Shown: piece by piece, positions 1 to 12,400 of the stretch
How the letters are laid out: each line of letters starts with the position of its first letter
Numbering within the stretch: the first letter of the stretch is position 1
Assembly: GCA_963931925.1 (NCBI GenBank)
Contig: OZ007575.1
Location: 46,988,221-47,052,220 of the forward strand
Length of the DNA stretch: 64,000 nucleotides
DNA from: Onchidella celtica
Lineage: Eukaryota > Mollusca > Gastropoda > Systellommatophora > Onchidiidae
Direction: 5' to 3'
Notes under the pieces: model-generated
The model's input: the letters and a program-made list of their open reading frames with translations, nothing else
Databases searched by the model: none
What the model was told of the DNA's origin: nothing
Made by a program: the position numbers and the translations under genes

Positions 1-480
1 TTGAAGACATGGACGCCTGTCCACCCCAACGCCCATAGGGTAGCTCGACTTTTTTCAATTTATCCGGTTGCTTCTTTACAGATAGCATCTCTTGGTAACA
101 TTTAGGCTGCTAGTGCACAACGTCAATGCTGTTTTGTCTGTTTTAGCATGAGATATGAAGTGGGGAGTTGAACTAGACATCGCGCACCTTAGAGACCAAA
201 AACAAGTCTGGTTTGGGCGAGATAACGGTGCCTTGAGTCAGCTGGCTGAAAGAGAGAGAGCTGGCACACCGACACAGAGCAGACCTGACCCGGTGTGTCA
301 CTAGCCTTAGGGTTAAAACTGTAAACTTCTATGCTCCCAGTACATTCCGGTGTCCCAGATAATTATTACTGTTTACTAACGAGGCCTACAGTACAGATTT
401 GTCTATTGTGTTTAGGACGGGGGCATTGTCTTAGTGGCCTATTCCACGAGACGACGATGTCACGTTGATTTGGTATCAAG
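1..480. other. Upstream region, nothing recognised
   Basis: Mixed-composition DNA with no long open frame and no match to a gene family that I recognise. It lies 5' of the MAO start and could contain distal promoter or 5' UTR sequence, but no TATA box or initiator could be assigned with confidence. Confidence 0.4.
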
Positions 481-572
481 GACGGATGGAGGGATGGATG
501 GATGAATGGATGGATGTTTGGTAGGTTGGATGGATGGATGAATGGATGGGTGGACTGATAGATGGATGAATG
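481..572. repeat. Degenerate GGAT/ATGG microsatellite
   Basis: Imperfect tandem copies of ggat/ggatggat with ggtt and gaat variants. This is the same simple-repeat family that recurs in MAO introns 4 and 5. Confidence 0.75.
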
Positions 573-651
573 GGTTTTGGATCTGTAGGAAAAAATACCA
601 TGTCTTACCCATTTAACAGATGTTCAGAGAGAACAGGTCATTCTATACCGG

Positions 652-812
652 TATCTCCCTTTCTCTTTCTCACTATCCCTCTCTCTTTCTCTCCCCCCCC
701 TCTCTCTCTCTCTCGTTCTCACTCACTCTCTATCTCTCTCTAATTCTCTCTTTCTCTCTCTCACACTCTCTCTTTCTCTCACACTCTCTCTTTCTCTCTC
801 TCATTCTCACCC
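652..812 (+). promoter_or_regulatory. CT-rich polypyrimidine tract upstream of MAO start
   Basis: About 160 bases consist almost only of C and T (ctctct runs, ttctctct, cactctctc). The tract ends about 140 bases before the MAO initiator ATG. On the other strand it is a GA/GAGA repeat, a sequence class known in animals to bind GAGA-type factors and to open promoter chromatin. It may equally be an inert microsatellite in the 5' UTR. The repeat is directly visible; promoter function is inference. Confidence 0.4.
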
Positions 813-949
813 ATGCATTCCACGACCAAAACAACTTTAGCACATGCAGAAGAATTCCCCTTTTCTTCCATCATAGAAAAGACGGCAACTTTTTGTGTTC
901 AAGTTTGTGGCTGCAGCAACGTGCTGTCTTTAAGTTGTCGGGGTAGAGG

Positions 950-989
950 ATGTCGGCTGAAGTGATTGTTATAGGTGCTGGCATTAGTG
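950..989 (+). CDS. MAO: MAO exon 1
   Basis: Encodes residues 1-13 plus one base of codon 14, covering the first beta strand and most of the FAD dinucleotide-binding motif ([10 protein letters not shown]). The donor is G|GTAAGT at 990. An upstream in-frame stop (944-946) fixes this ATG as the first possible start in the exon. Confidence 0.88.
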
Positions 990-3212
990 GTAAGTTGTTA
1001 TTATTTCAACTGGCGTCAGTGGGAAAATGTTATTGCTTCAGCTAAGTCAAAATTGGGCAAAAAGAAAAGAAGTGTGTATTTTCTGTCTTCTCTTTAGTTT
1101 GCTTTGTATTGTTTGGGTTTTATTTCTCACGCGGGGTTTTGCAACATACAACCTTTTCTTTTTGCCAATTTTGACTTGGCTTATAGCCCTGCTGCGACCC
1201 CACAGTTTTTCTGTGGTTTTTATGATATTGTTTCAGCTAGTATTCTTCCTCTTCTTCTTCTGCGTTCTTCGTGTCAGACTGTTTATATCAGGAGGCCGGT
1301 AGCCTTTATGATGAACGCTGTGCTCCTGAGATCCTCTGCTGCCCCATATAGCTTAGTGTGTAATGCTGCACCTCTGGGCCAGCTGTCTTCCCTCTGCTGT
1401 CTGTACAGGGGGCATTGTTGGAGGACACGTTCTGCATTCTCTGGAGAATTTCCACATGGGCATGCCTCAGTTTCTCCAACCTTGAATCTTTTGTAAAGAT
1501 GCTACCGGAGTCTGTTATGTCCTGTTCTTAGCCTAAAGATTACAGTTTGCTACTTTCTGCTGAGCAAGTGTATCGCATCATCTGTTACATGGCTGGGGTG
1601 ACTTTATTTCCACTTGGATTTCAAGGCTGCCTAAATGTGACTTTGGCTTCTGAGAATGTTATGTTTTCTCTGACTTGAGGGAGGTTTGCGCCATTTTTTG
1701 CCAGGGTGTCTGCCTTCTCGTTTCCGATGATGTTACAGTGACCAGGGATCCACTGGAGAACCACGTTGCTTGCTGCGTGACACAGCTGCACTAAGGCTGA
1801 GGTGAGTTTGTTTTGATGGTAATCATGTGAACTTTGAAGGGCCTACAGGACAGACCTAGCATCTGTGAGGATAACTATTTTTTTGTTGTATATGTCTCGG
1901 TTTTGTAAGTTAGCGCGGCCTCTAGTATGGCTTCTGTTTCTTCTCTGTAGTTAGTAGAATATTTCCCTGTGGGTACTGATAGTTCTGATTCTTCTCCATT
2001 AGTCCATTGGATATACCACCTCCTCCGTCTCTTACGGCTTCTTGTGCTGGCCCGTCTGTGAACACCCGGATCCAGTTGTTTTGCGATTATGTGCTCTTCA
2101 GCAATTCCTCCTTGAGTGATTGCAGCTCTGCCGTGGACTGATTGGTCCTGGAGGTGATGCCATGAATAGTGTCTTTGATTAGGGGAAAGTGTTCTCTTTC
2201 CCATGGTCGGCAGCAGTCAACCTCTGTAAGGTCCTCATCTTCATCTATGGGTGTGATTTTAAGATTGTTTAATTGCTGTCTAGCTGAGTTTATAAAGCTG
2301 GTTCTCTTTAGTGTGCATTTTTTTGGGTTTCTTTACTCTATCATTCATAGGGTGATTTCGAAGATTTTGAAACTTTGTGAGCTGTGTGATTAGTTTTCCA
2401 TTTTTCCTGTCCTCAAGTGGTTGCAAACAAGTGATGCTCTCCATCTGTACGATAGTGCTAGTATTAATGGTAAGACGTTATTGTTTCAGCTGGGGATAAA
2501 GATATGAAGTTAAAGTTATAGTTTCAGTTTCAGCCTTTTCCAGGTATGGGTTACCCCATATTGTTGTTTGCAATTGTGGGTAGCATGATGAGTTGACAGA
2601 GTTCAGTCTAGGTAGAATGATAGAGAGATATATGGGGATACACATGGATAGAAAGATATGTAGATGGAGATGAAGATGGATAGACAGATTGATAGATGGA
2701 CAGACAGATAGATAGACAGAAAGACATCTAGACAGACAGACAGACAGACAGACAGGGATAGATAGATAATAGATAGATAATAGACAGACAGATAGATAGA
2801 TAGATAGATAGATGGATAGATAGATAGATCAAACAAACTGTTCCCCTCCAGGTCTATGCGCAGCTAGACTGCTACAAGATTCAGGTGTGGACATCCTAGT
2901 GCTAGAAGCCAGAGACCGACTCGGAGGGCGGCTGTACACCGTACAGGTAACTTAACACTTCACTGACACAAGATCTTCTTGTTATTTGACACTCTATCAA
3001 GCAGCAGAAGTAGCAAACTGACTTAACCCAACAACCACAGAATCACGAATATTTTGATACCGCCATCCTCATCTTTGTGATTTTTAAATACATAAATATT
3101 ATGTTTTTTGTTTCTTTTTTTTTCCACAGCTGCCTAAAGCATGCTTGTATTTCCCAGGATTTCCCTTGTTGTTGTTTTTCATCCTTTTAAAAAAAAAATA
3201 TACACTGGAATC

Positions 3213-3257
<45 letters not shown>

Positions 3258-3365
3258 AGACAGCGAGAAACAGAAACGGGGAGAAAGAGGGAGAGAGAGA
3301 GGCTGGAGGAAGAGAGAGACCGAAAGACAGACAGACAGACAAACTTACAGACAGAGAAGGCAGGA

Positions 3366-3401
<36 letters not shown>

Positions 3402-6400
3402 CCATCGAAATAAACGGAAAATTAAAAAAAAAATGTTCCAAAGCCGCGAAAAGTGGTCAAACCTGGGACGCTGTCCCTTTCAAGATGACCATTCCAGCTA
3501 GCTCTAGACTACTGGACACAGTGATAAAGAGTGACCTTGGAGTGAGGTAACCCTCCGACATTGTTCTGCCCATTTCTAGCAGACTCAAGTTTTGCAATGT
3601 AAACATTCACGGCCTTGAACTCCAGTAGCACAGCCAACCGTCCCTGACCCTGTCACACTGGCTTTTTTCGTGTCAGCATAAACTGTTTGTCTGAGGATGT
3701 CATGTTGCTTAATGTGCATTGCTAAAATGCCAGTCATTCATTCATTCATTCATTCATTCATTCACTCACTCATTCATTCATTCATTCATGCATTCATTCA
3801 TTCATTCATTCATTCATTCATTCATTCATTCATTCATTCATTCTTTCTTTCTATCTTTCTTTCTTTCTTTCATTCATTCATTCATTCATTCATTCATTCA
3901 TTCATTCATTCATTCTTTCTTTCTTTCATTCATTCTTTCTTTCATTCATTCTTTCTTTCATTCATTCATACTTCCTCATCATTGCCAGTCTGCAAATCTA
4001 AAAAAGAATCTTCTGCAGGCCAAAGCGAATCAACTGTAAAATTTCAGGCAATCCGAGCTGTATGAGCGGGCGGTAGGTGTTGTTAACAAATGCGTGAGCT
4101 TTTTCATTGTATAGATCGATTATTCCAAAGCACCTTCAGAATTTCTAAACACATTTCTGTCAGACTTGGTGTATTCAGTTGTCTTGTATCAGCAGATGCA
4201 TTATCATTATTTTCCTTTATATCTTGAGTGTTTTGGACTGTGTCTCCATACTGATTTTACATTGACAGAATGAGAAGTCAAAATATCTTGACCTAGGAGG
4301 GTCTTACGTTGGCCCCTCACAGAAGCGCTTGCTGAAGCTTATCAAAGAGTTCGGACTGCGGACATTTCCTACCAATGAGAAGGAGGACCTGATTTACTAT
4401 GAGAAGGTAGGATGAAAATAGACGGGAAACAGAGAGTTAATGCCTGTTTACACTGGTGGGTTTTAGGAATAGAAAAAAAGGAACGGGGGAGTGTGTGGGA
4501 AGAACTCTCCTGGCTTTCTGTCGTTTGTTTTCCGATTTCCCCCTTCGAAGCATGACCAAAACAAACGATGCGCATCGCTTCTCATTCAGAAAACGGACCA
4601 GTGTAAACAAACAGCGTTTCGAAGGGGGAAATCGGAAAACAAAAGACGGAAAGCCAGGAGAGTTCTTCCCACACAGTCCCTAATTCCTTTTTTCTGTTCC
4701 TAAAACTTACCAGTGTAAACAGGCCTTTAGACTGACGGATGGGTGCATGGATCTAGACTAGGTGGGGCCCTCGTCACGCCCTGGTGAGGCGTGGGACTTC
4801 AGAATGGCTCGTAGGGGAGTAAAAAACAAGTAAATAAAACTTGAAATAAAGTTTTCATTAAAACCTCTTTTGAATTCGTGCATCATCATCGCCCTTTCAC
4901 CCCACTCAGCAGGGTATAGGCCATGAACGACAGCCTTCCATTTGTCTCTATCCTGGGCGATGCTTAACAACTCATTCCATGTGTAGCCACCTCTCTTCAT
5001 ATCCTCCTCCATGCCTCTCCTCCATGTTGTTCGTGGCCTGCGTCTCTTCCTGTCTCCCTGCGGATTCCAGAGCAGTGATTTTCTTACAGTAATTCGTGCA
5101 TACTGAACATATGAATATTTTATAAATCTTTTTGTATTACATATTGTGTAGTAACTTTGACCGATTACAATGGGGTGCAGTTTGTTTTGGAAAACTGAAG
5201 TGGGGCAGGGAGAAAAAAAAAAAAGGTTGAGAAGCACTGATCTATACAAAATCTATGAAAGTTACCAATATAATGTTCTGAAGGATTCGGGCTATATTCA
5301 GACAAGCGCTCCCAGAATGACTGGCTCTGCCTATTGCGATTGTTTTTAGTCACTGTTTTAGTACTGTTCTAACAAGAAATAGTACTGATCCTGGGATGGA
5401 TCTTATTCTTAATGTAGTTATCAGCTGGACATAATTGCCATTAAAAGAAACATTGGCAATATTACAAATGTCCAATATTATGATTTTTTGTTCCTCTTAC
5501 GAAACATTATCATGTAGGTTTTTGCTCCTGTATGTTGATAGTGGTCCCAGACTCTGGGCTTTTTTCTTTCTTTTTTTTTTTTTGATAACCATCTGTTTTT
5601 TGTTGTTGTTGTTGTTGTTGTTGTTGTTTTTTTCCACCCTGAGAGTTCCAAATTACACTTCATTTCCAAGAAAACTTGTCCTAAGATATAAATAGGGGAA
5701 GATACATCACTTCTACCAAATCATGAAGGTATGTCAGTCAGTGACGTGCAAATAGAGGGGCAGAGGAGGTGATGGCACCAGGCATCCATTTCAGAGGGGC
5801 ACCCAATCAAAGAGTGTCTAGGTCCAATACCTGAGTCTTGGGGCATACAGTCAAAGATTGCCCCGGGCATGATGGGCCATCATCAAACCTCTGCATCCTG
5901 CTGAGGTCAGCGCAGTAAAAGAGGATCTGGAAAAGGGACATCTGCAAAATAAAAATTGTGGATCTACTCTGGAGTTGACTGAAACTATAAAAACCTTCAG
6001 TTTTAAAGCGACTTCTCCTGGGGAAAACATACAAACAAGCATTGTTTACAATAAGGACCTACTTTTATCTCTTTGCTGAATGTGGTTCACTGAGCCGTCC
6101 TGTGTCCACCAGTGAAATCGACCAATAGTGATCCCTGTTACATACATACTCTCTGATCGGCCTTACCAGGATAGATACTCATTTGCTGCCAAATATTGGG
6201 TTCATTAGCGATGATCGTAGATGGTTGGTGGGCGCTTTGAGAAGAGTCTTCTTCTGTCCTATCGTTCTGTTACACTCTGCTTACCATCTTCCGTTTTCCT
6301 AGCACAGTGCGATGGTTATTGTGTCGACGTAGTTTCTTCAAACTCAAGCTCAACTCAACGATGATCACAAACCAGTGATTTATGACACTGGACTATTATT

Positions 6401-9400
6401 TGGTGGTCATAAATTGACTAAGTATTGTCGTATATCTCCAGGGAAAAGTCAAGAGATTCCAGTCAGTGTTCCCGCCAATTGGTGGTCTACTGGGCTGGTT
6501 GGACATGAATAACATGCTTCGTATGATGTACAAAATGGGAGCAGAGGTTGGTATCTCTCTGTCCATCCATCTATTCACCCTTGCTGCTTGTCTATTTATC
6601 TGCCTATCTATAAATCCATCAATTCACCATCCCATCCATCCCCCTTCCAAATATCATTGGGATGAATATGTGATGGATGGATAGATGGATGGATGGATGG
6701 ATGGATGGATGGATGGATGGATGGATGGATGGATGGATGGATGGATGGATGGATGGATGGATGGATGGATGGATGGGTGGTTGAATGGATGAAAGCGTGG
6801 GTAAGTAGATGGGTGGTAGGAAGATGGAAGGATAGATGCATAACATGGATGGGGTCGATGAGTGGATGGATGGATGGATGGATGGATGGATGGATGAGTG
6901 GATGGATGGATGGTTTATTGGCGGGGCGGGCGGGTGTGGTGGGTGGTTGGTTGATTGGTAAATAGTTTGGCTGGTTGTTTGATTGGTGGGTGGGTGGGTT
7001 GGTTGGTGGATATCTGGTTGGTTGGTCGGTCGGTTGGTCAGTCAGTTGGTCTGTCAGTTGTTCAGTTGATTGGTGGTTTCGTTCTCTGCATTACCATTAG
7101 ATTTCATTACAAGCACTACGTATTTGTGATTCAGGTTCCTGTAACTGCACCATGGAAAGCACCCAGAGCCAAACAGTGGGATAAGATGACTGTGGAAGAG
7201 TTTATAAAGAAAAATGCCTGGACAAAGTAAGTTCGTGAATAGATAAATGGATGGATGGATGGATGGATGGATGGATGGATAGATAGATAGCAGGGTGGAT
7301 GGGTGGGTGGATGGGTGGGTGGATGGATGGATAGACGGATGGATGGGTGGAGGGATGGATGGATGGGTAAGTTGATGGATAGAAGGCTGGATGGATGATG
7401 GGTGGGTGGGTGGGTGGATGGATTGGATGGATGGATAGATGGTGAGTGGATAGATAGATAGATGGGTGGGTGGATGGATGGTGGGTGGATGGTGTCACAA
7501 ATCCCAGACTGGGAGATGTAATAGTTTATGACAGGACGACAATCACGAACAAACAAGTTTAACACTTAACAAAACAATCCATCAGACTCACACATTTATT
7601 AAACATAATTATACATATAATAGCGCAATTACATACATTATATTATCGAAATGAACTGCCGTACAACGGCCTTACTCTCACACACACTCTCCCTCGGATC
7701 CACAATCCGGTAGTCACTCCTAAAGGCACTTCGGCCTCAGCCTCCCCCCTCAGGGTCTTAATAGTACATTAATGATTCACTGGCACCGCAGTCTCTCAAC
7801 ATCACCTTCCTATTGCCATACAACTTATCAGTTCACTCGCCCATCCTCATGGCAATAATATAGTATCTCATTCACTCTCATATCTACGTCCCTGTCCGTG
7901 GCCCGACTGCCACGACTTTATGTGCCTCTACTGTCCTGCACTGACAGCCTCACTTCTGGCCTATGTGCGGCCTCCGCCCTATGCTGGCCTATCACTTGTG
8001 CTCATCGAGGTGGCTCTTCGGCCCGTCCCCGACACCTACAAGAATAACATTACATTGGTATAATACCCTACCATTTCTATTCACTCCACCTCTCCTTACA
8101 ACCCATGAAGCGTACACACACTAGTTCACCTTTCACTCACCACACATCTTACGGTAACACACCTCCATCGGAGTACACACTACTCACTCGCGCTACAAAT
8201 CCATGAACTCACTTTCATCTATCGCTCATGGCGCACATTGCTATATCCAATACCAAGGACTTCCACATTCCTCACATATACTTATTCACATCATGGTAAT
8301 AGACGAATATAATATAATACATCAATCATAATAATCAACCAACGTTCTACATACCAGTCATTACTGGAAAGACTCTTCCACTAGTCTTCTCGACTGCTTC
8401 CTTTATGTCCGCCCGATGGGCTCTTATTCACAGGTCCGCTCCGTCGGGCCTTCTAACTTGCAGTGATAGTAATACCGCGCTTTCGCCTCATTCAGACCCT
8501 CCCACTACTCACAACAGCACGCTTAACTTGCTGTCTACTGTGAGCCCTTCTTACTCTACACCCGCTCTGTAGCAATCCCCTTAATTGCACTCACTCCACT
8601 CGTGACATCATCCCCCACCCCAAAAAAATTAATGCAATTAATTTCAAATCGCATCAAGATGACTGTCAACGAGTGAGCGTGAGCAATACCTACACTAAAA
8701 AAAATGACCTAGCAGTTCCCCTAGTATATAGAATACCGAAATCAGGGGAAAATATGGGGATCAATATGGTCTGAAATATGCATATATGTGTCACATCATG
8801 AATAGCTAACTAACCACCATACTTAATACAGGATCAAAAACCATTCAACCTATCAACCATTCTTCATATCATATTTATAATGTCAATATTTTAAAGTCGA
8901 CTTATTCACACAGATCCTGTCAATGTTCCTGTCCTCCGATGTATAAGCTCCTGAAATCTTGCCCTAGGCTCGACTAAGGTAGTCGGCGATATGATTGCTG
9001 GTTCCTGGAATTGGTTGAATAACGAAGGTATACGGCTGCAAAGCCAATGCCCATCTAGACAAGCGTGGGCTGGACGAACGATTCTTCGACAAAAATGTCA
9101 GTGGCTTGTGGTCTGTCTGGATACAAAATTCTCGTCCCATGAGATAACGTCCTAGTTTCTGGACGGACCAGACAATGGCAAGACACTCACGCTCTATCAC
9201 AGAATACTTTCTTTCTCTCTGCAATAACTTCCTACTGACATAACATACAGGATGGAGACATTCGTTCTTCTCCTGTAGAAGACAAGCGCCGACACCAGAG
9301 TCCGACGCATCCGTTCTGAGGATAAAATTAGATCGAAAATCGGGTAATATCAGAATGGGTGACGATGATAACGCTGTCACCAAATTATCAAATGCTGTCT

Positions 9401-12400
9401 GACATTCAGACGTCCACTGGACCTTATCGGGTTGTCCCTTCTTAGTAAGGTCAGTAAGAGAAGATGACAAGGAGGGAAAATTTGGAATGAACTTTCTGTA
9501 ATAATTTAAAATTCCCACTAAGCTTCTGACTTGTTTCTTTGTTTTAGGGATTTGCAACCCTACCAACTTGTCAATTTTTGTTACTTCAGGTCTCTGAACA
9601 CCTCTACCCACAATATGTCCTAAGAATACTATCTCTGGACATGCCAAATCCATCTTTGCGGGTTTAGCAGTTAACCCAAAATGACGTAATCGTTGAAAAA
9701 TTACTGTTAGTGTCTGAATATGATCAGACCATGTCGACGTATGGCATGCTATATCGTCAAAGAATGACACGACATTAGGTATGTCCTTCAACACTAATCT
9801 CATTAATCGTGCAAACGTCGCTGGCGCGTTTACCAACCCAAATGGCATGACCTTAAATTGGAATAATCCAATGGGCGTTTGGAACGCCGTGTATTGTTTA
9901 GACTCCTCAGTAAGCGGGATTTCCCAATAACCTTTCGTTAAATCTATCTTGGAAAACCACGTGGACCCGGCCAATGAAGCTATTAATTCCTCCTGAAACG
10001 GAATAGGCTCCCTATCGCCTACCGTAATAGTGTTCAATCTTCGAAAATCAATACAGAACCGCACCGATCCATCAAGTTTTTTCACGAGGACGATGGGTGA
10101 TGAATACGGCGATGTTGATGGTTCTATCACATCTAACTTCAACATTGACTCAACTTCCTTTATGACTCTATCTCTCGAAGAAAAAGGCAGCGGATACGGT
10201 CTAAGAAATACTGGCTTATCCGAAGTCAACTTTATTTGGTGCTGGATCACCGTAGTGCGACCCGGCAAATCCGTAACAACATCCGGAAATGACGCTAACA
10301 GGGTCTCAAGTTCCCCACTCCTTGAACTCGTAAGGTCAGGGTTAATTTTAACGTCCCTGTAACCTTGTGTCGGAGTTAACTCCGGCAATTGAATTTGCAA
10401 CTCTTCCTGCGCCTCGGTGTCGCTTACGTCACAGTCCGACTGGTCTACGACCCCCGTACAAGCAATAGAGAAGACAGTCTCCTCTGGTCTTGTCTGTGCA
10501 CACAGATACTGTGGTCTCTCATAAAATCTCTGTAGCATGTTAACATGGAAAACCTTACTCGCTCCATCAATGTGGATAGCGTAATCTACCTTTGAAACAA
10601 CTCGCTCAATAACATAAGGGCCTTTCCATGTCATCAATAACTTATTATGGTCCGTAGGTAACAACAACAGAACCTTGTCTCCTGGCTTAAAAATTCTCAG
10701 TTTGGAACCTCTATCTTTATAGTCTTTTGCTCTTTTCGAAGCGATACCAGAAGCTTCTTCTGCTATAGTGCGCGCTGAAGATAGTCTTTCTCTTAAATCA
10801 ACAAGGTACTGAAACACCGAAATCTGCTCATCGTCTCCCGATGATGGCGACGTCATCATGTCCCGAAGAACATCAGTTGGGCCCCTAGGACTACGACCGT
10901 ACATCATTTCGAACGGCGAGAATCCCGTTGACTCCTGCCGTACCTCTCTGTACGCGAATAACACTGCAGGGATATACCTATCCCAATCTTTAGGGCGATC
11001 AGCAGCTACCTTACGCAGCATCGACTTCAACGTCGAGTTCAATCTCTCGCACATGCCATTAGCCTGCGGATGATAAGGGGTGGTAGTGATGGGTTGTATG
11101 CTGAATAAGCGGAACAATTCCTTCATCATCTGCGACGTAAATTGCGCGCCCCTATCAGACAGAATTTGCTCTGGTATTCCTACCCTAGCGAAAATTGCAA
11201 ACAACGCTTCCGCGACTGCCTCAGACGTTATGGTCCGCAGAGGAACCGCCTCTGGCCATCTCGTAGCATTACATATGACCGTTAAGAAAAATCGATTCCC
11301 CCTATCGGTCGCTGGGTGAATGGGGCCAACAAGGTCTATCGAGACCTTTTTAAACGGTTCCGAGACCGTGGGGATCTTCTGAAGAGGAGCCTGGGGTGTA
11401 CGACCCTTATGCGTCGTCTTTTGGCACGCACTGCACGTCTTACAATAGACCTGCACATCTCTGTGGATCGATGGCCAGTAAAAATTTTTAAGAACCCTTT
11501 CTTTGGTTCTAGCTATCCCCATATGACCCGCTAATGGGACATCATGTGCCAAGTGCAATACTGTTGCGATCAGCAACGCTGGCACAACGACCTGCTTTAA
11601 AATTGAGGACACCGTTACATATTTACGGAATAGAATGCCCGCCTGAACAAAAAAAGAAGACGAGCCGTTCTTATATCTCCTCGTTTTCTCGGTTCGCGCT
11701 TCCCCAAAACATGGGTTTAATGATGGGTCCTCCCTTTGTAATCTCGCCAAGCGCTCTGGCGTGATATCTAGGTTGACCGCTGGCGTCGCCAAAGGTCTAA
11801 TCTTATCTTTATCCGCTACCCGACGACGTGTTTCGACCGCGGCGCAAAAGTCAATACCTTTTGATTGCGACCATGCTTGCACGTTCTCATCGGAAGGGGA
11901 AACTACCCGTGATACATTCCCAATGATGAGCTGGGCGCCTGGAAAACAACCAACGACTGCTTCGACTTCCCCGCTAAGGAAAGGTGTATCTATGATTATT
12001 CTTGCCATGGGTAATTTCTCAATGGCCCCCGAAAATTGGATGCACGGGACAGTCTCACCTGTAAGCTGTGAATCCCGAATGCAGTCCCTATGCACTCCCA
12101 CAACGGTAGATCCTGTATCTCGTAAAACCGAGACCGGTTCGTCCCCAACAAACCCCGGATAAACCCTAAGACCACCTCCTGTATGACATGAATTTATAAC
12201 GGGGATCTTTCTCCCACAAGGTAAAACACCGGAAGATAATAACTTCTCACAACTGGGACACTTAGAATACTGTCCGCCTCCGTTGTCCGATGTAACACAC
12301 GCCGCCGCATGATGAAATTTATTTGGGGAACATGGACTGGAGCTACTGTCCACGTTCGCCGCTATCCTACCTGCAGGGCAGTTCACGCTGATGTGATCTG

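Noticed and set aside
3697-4065. Open frame of His-Ser-Phe-Ile repeats
   Set aside because: Translation of an ATTC microsatellite; both overlapping frames show the same pattern.
6608-6965. Long open frames rich in Pro-Ser-Ile-His or Met-Asp-Gly-Trp on both strands
   Set aside because: Translation of GGAT repeats; no complexity or conservation.
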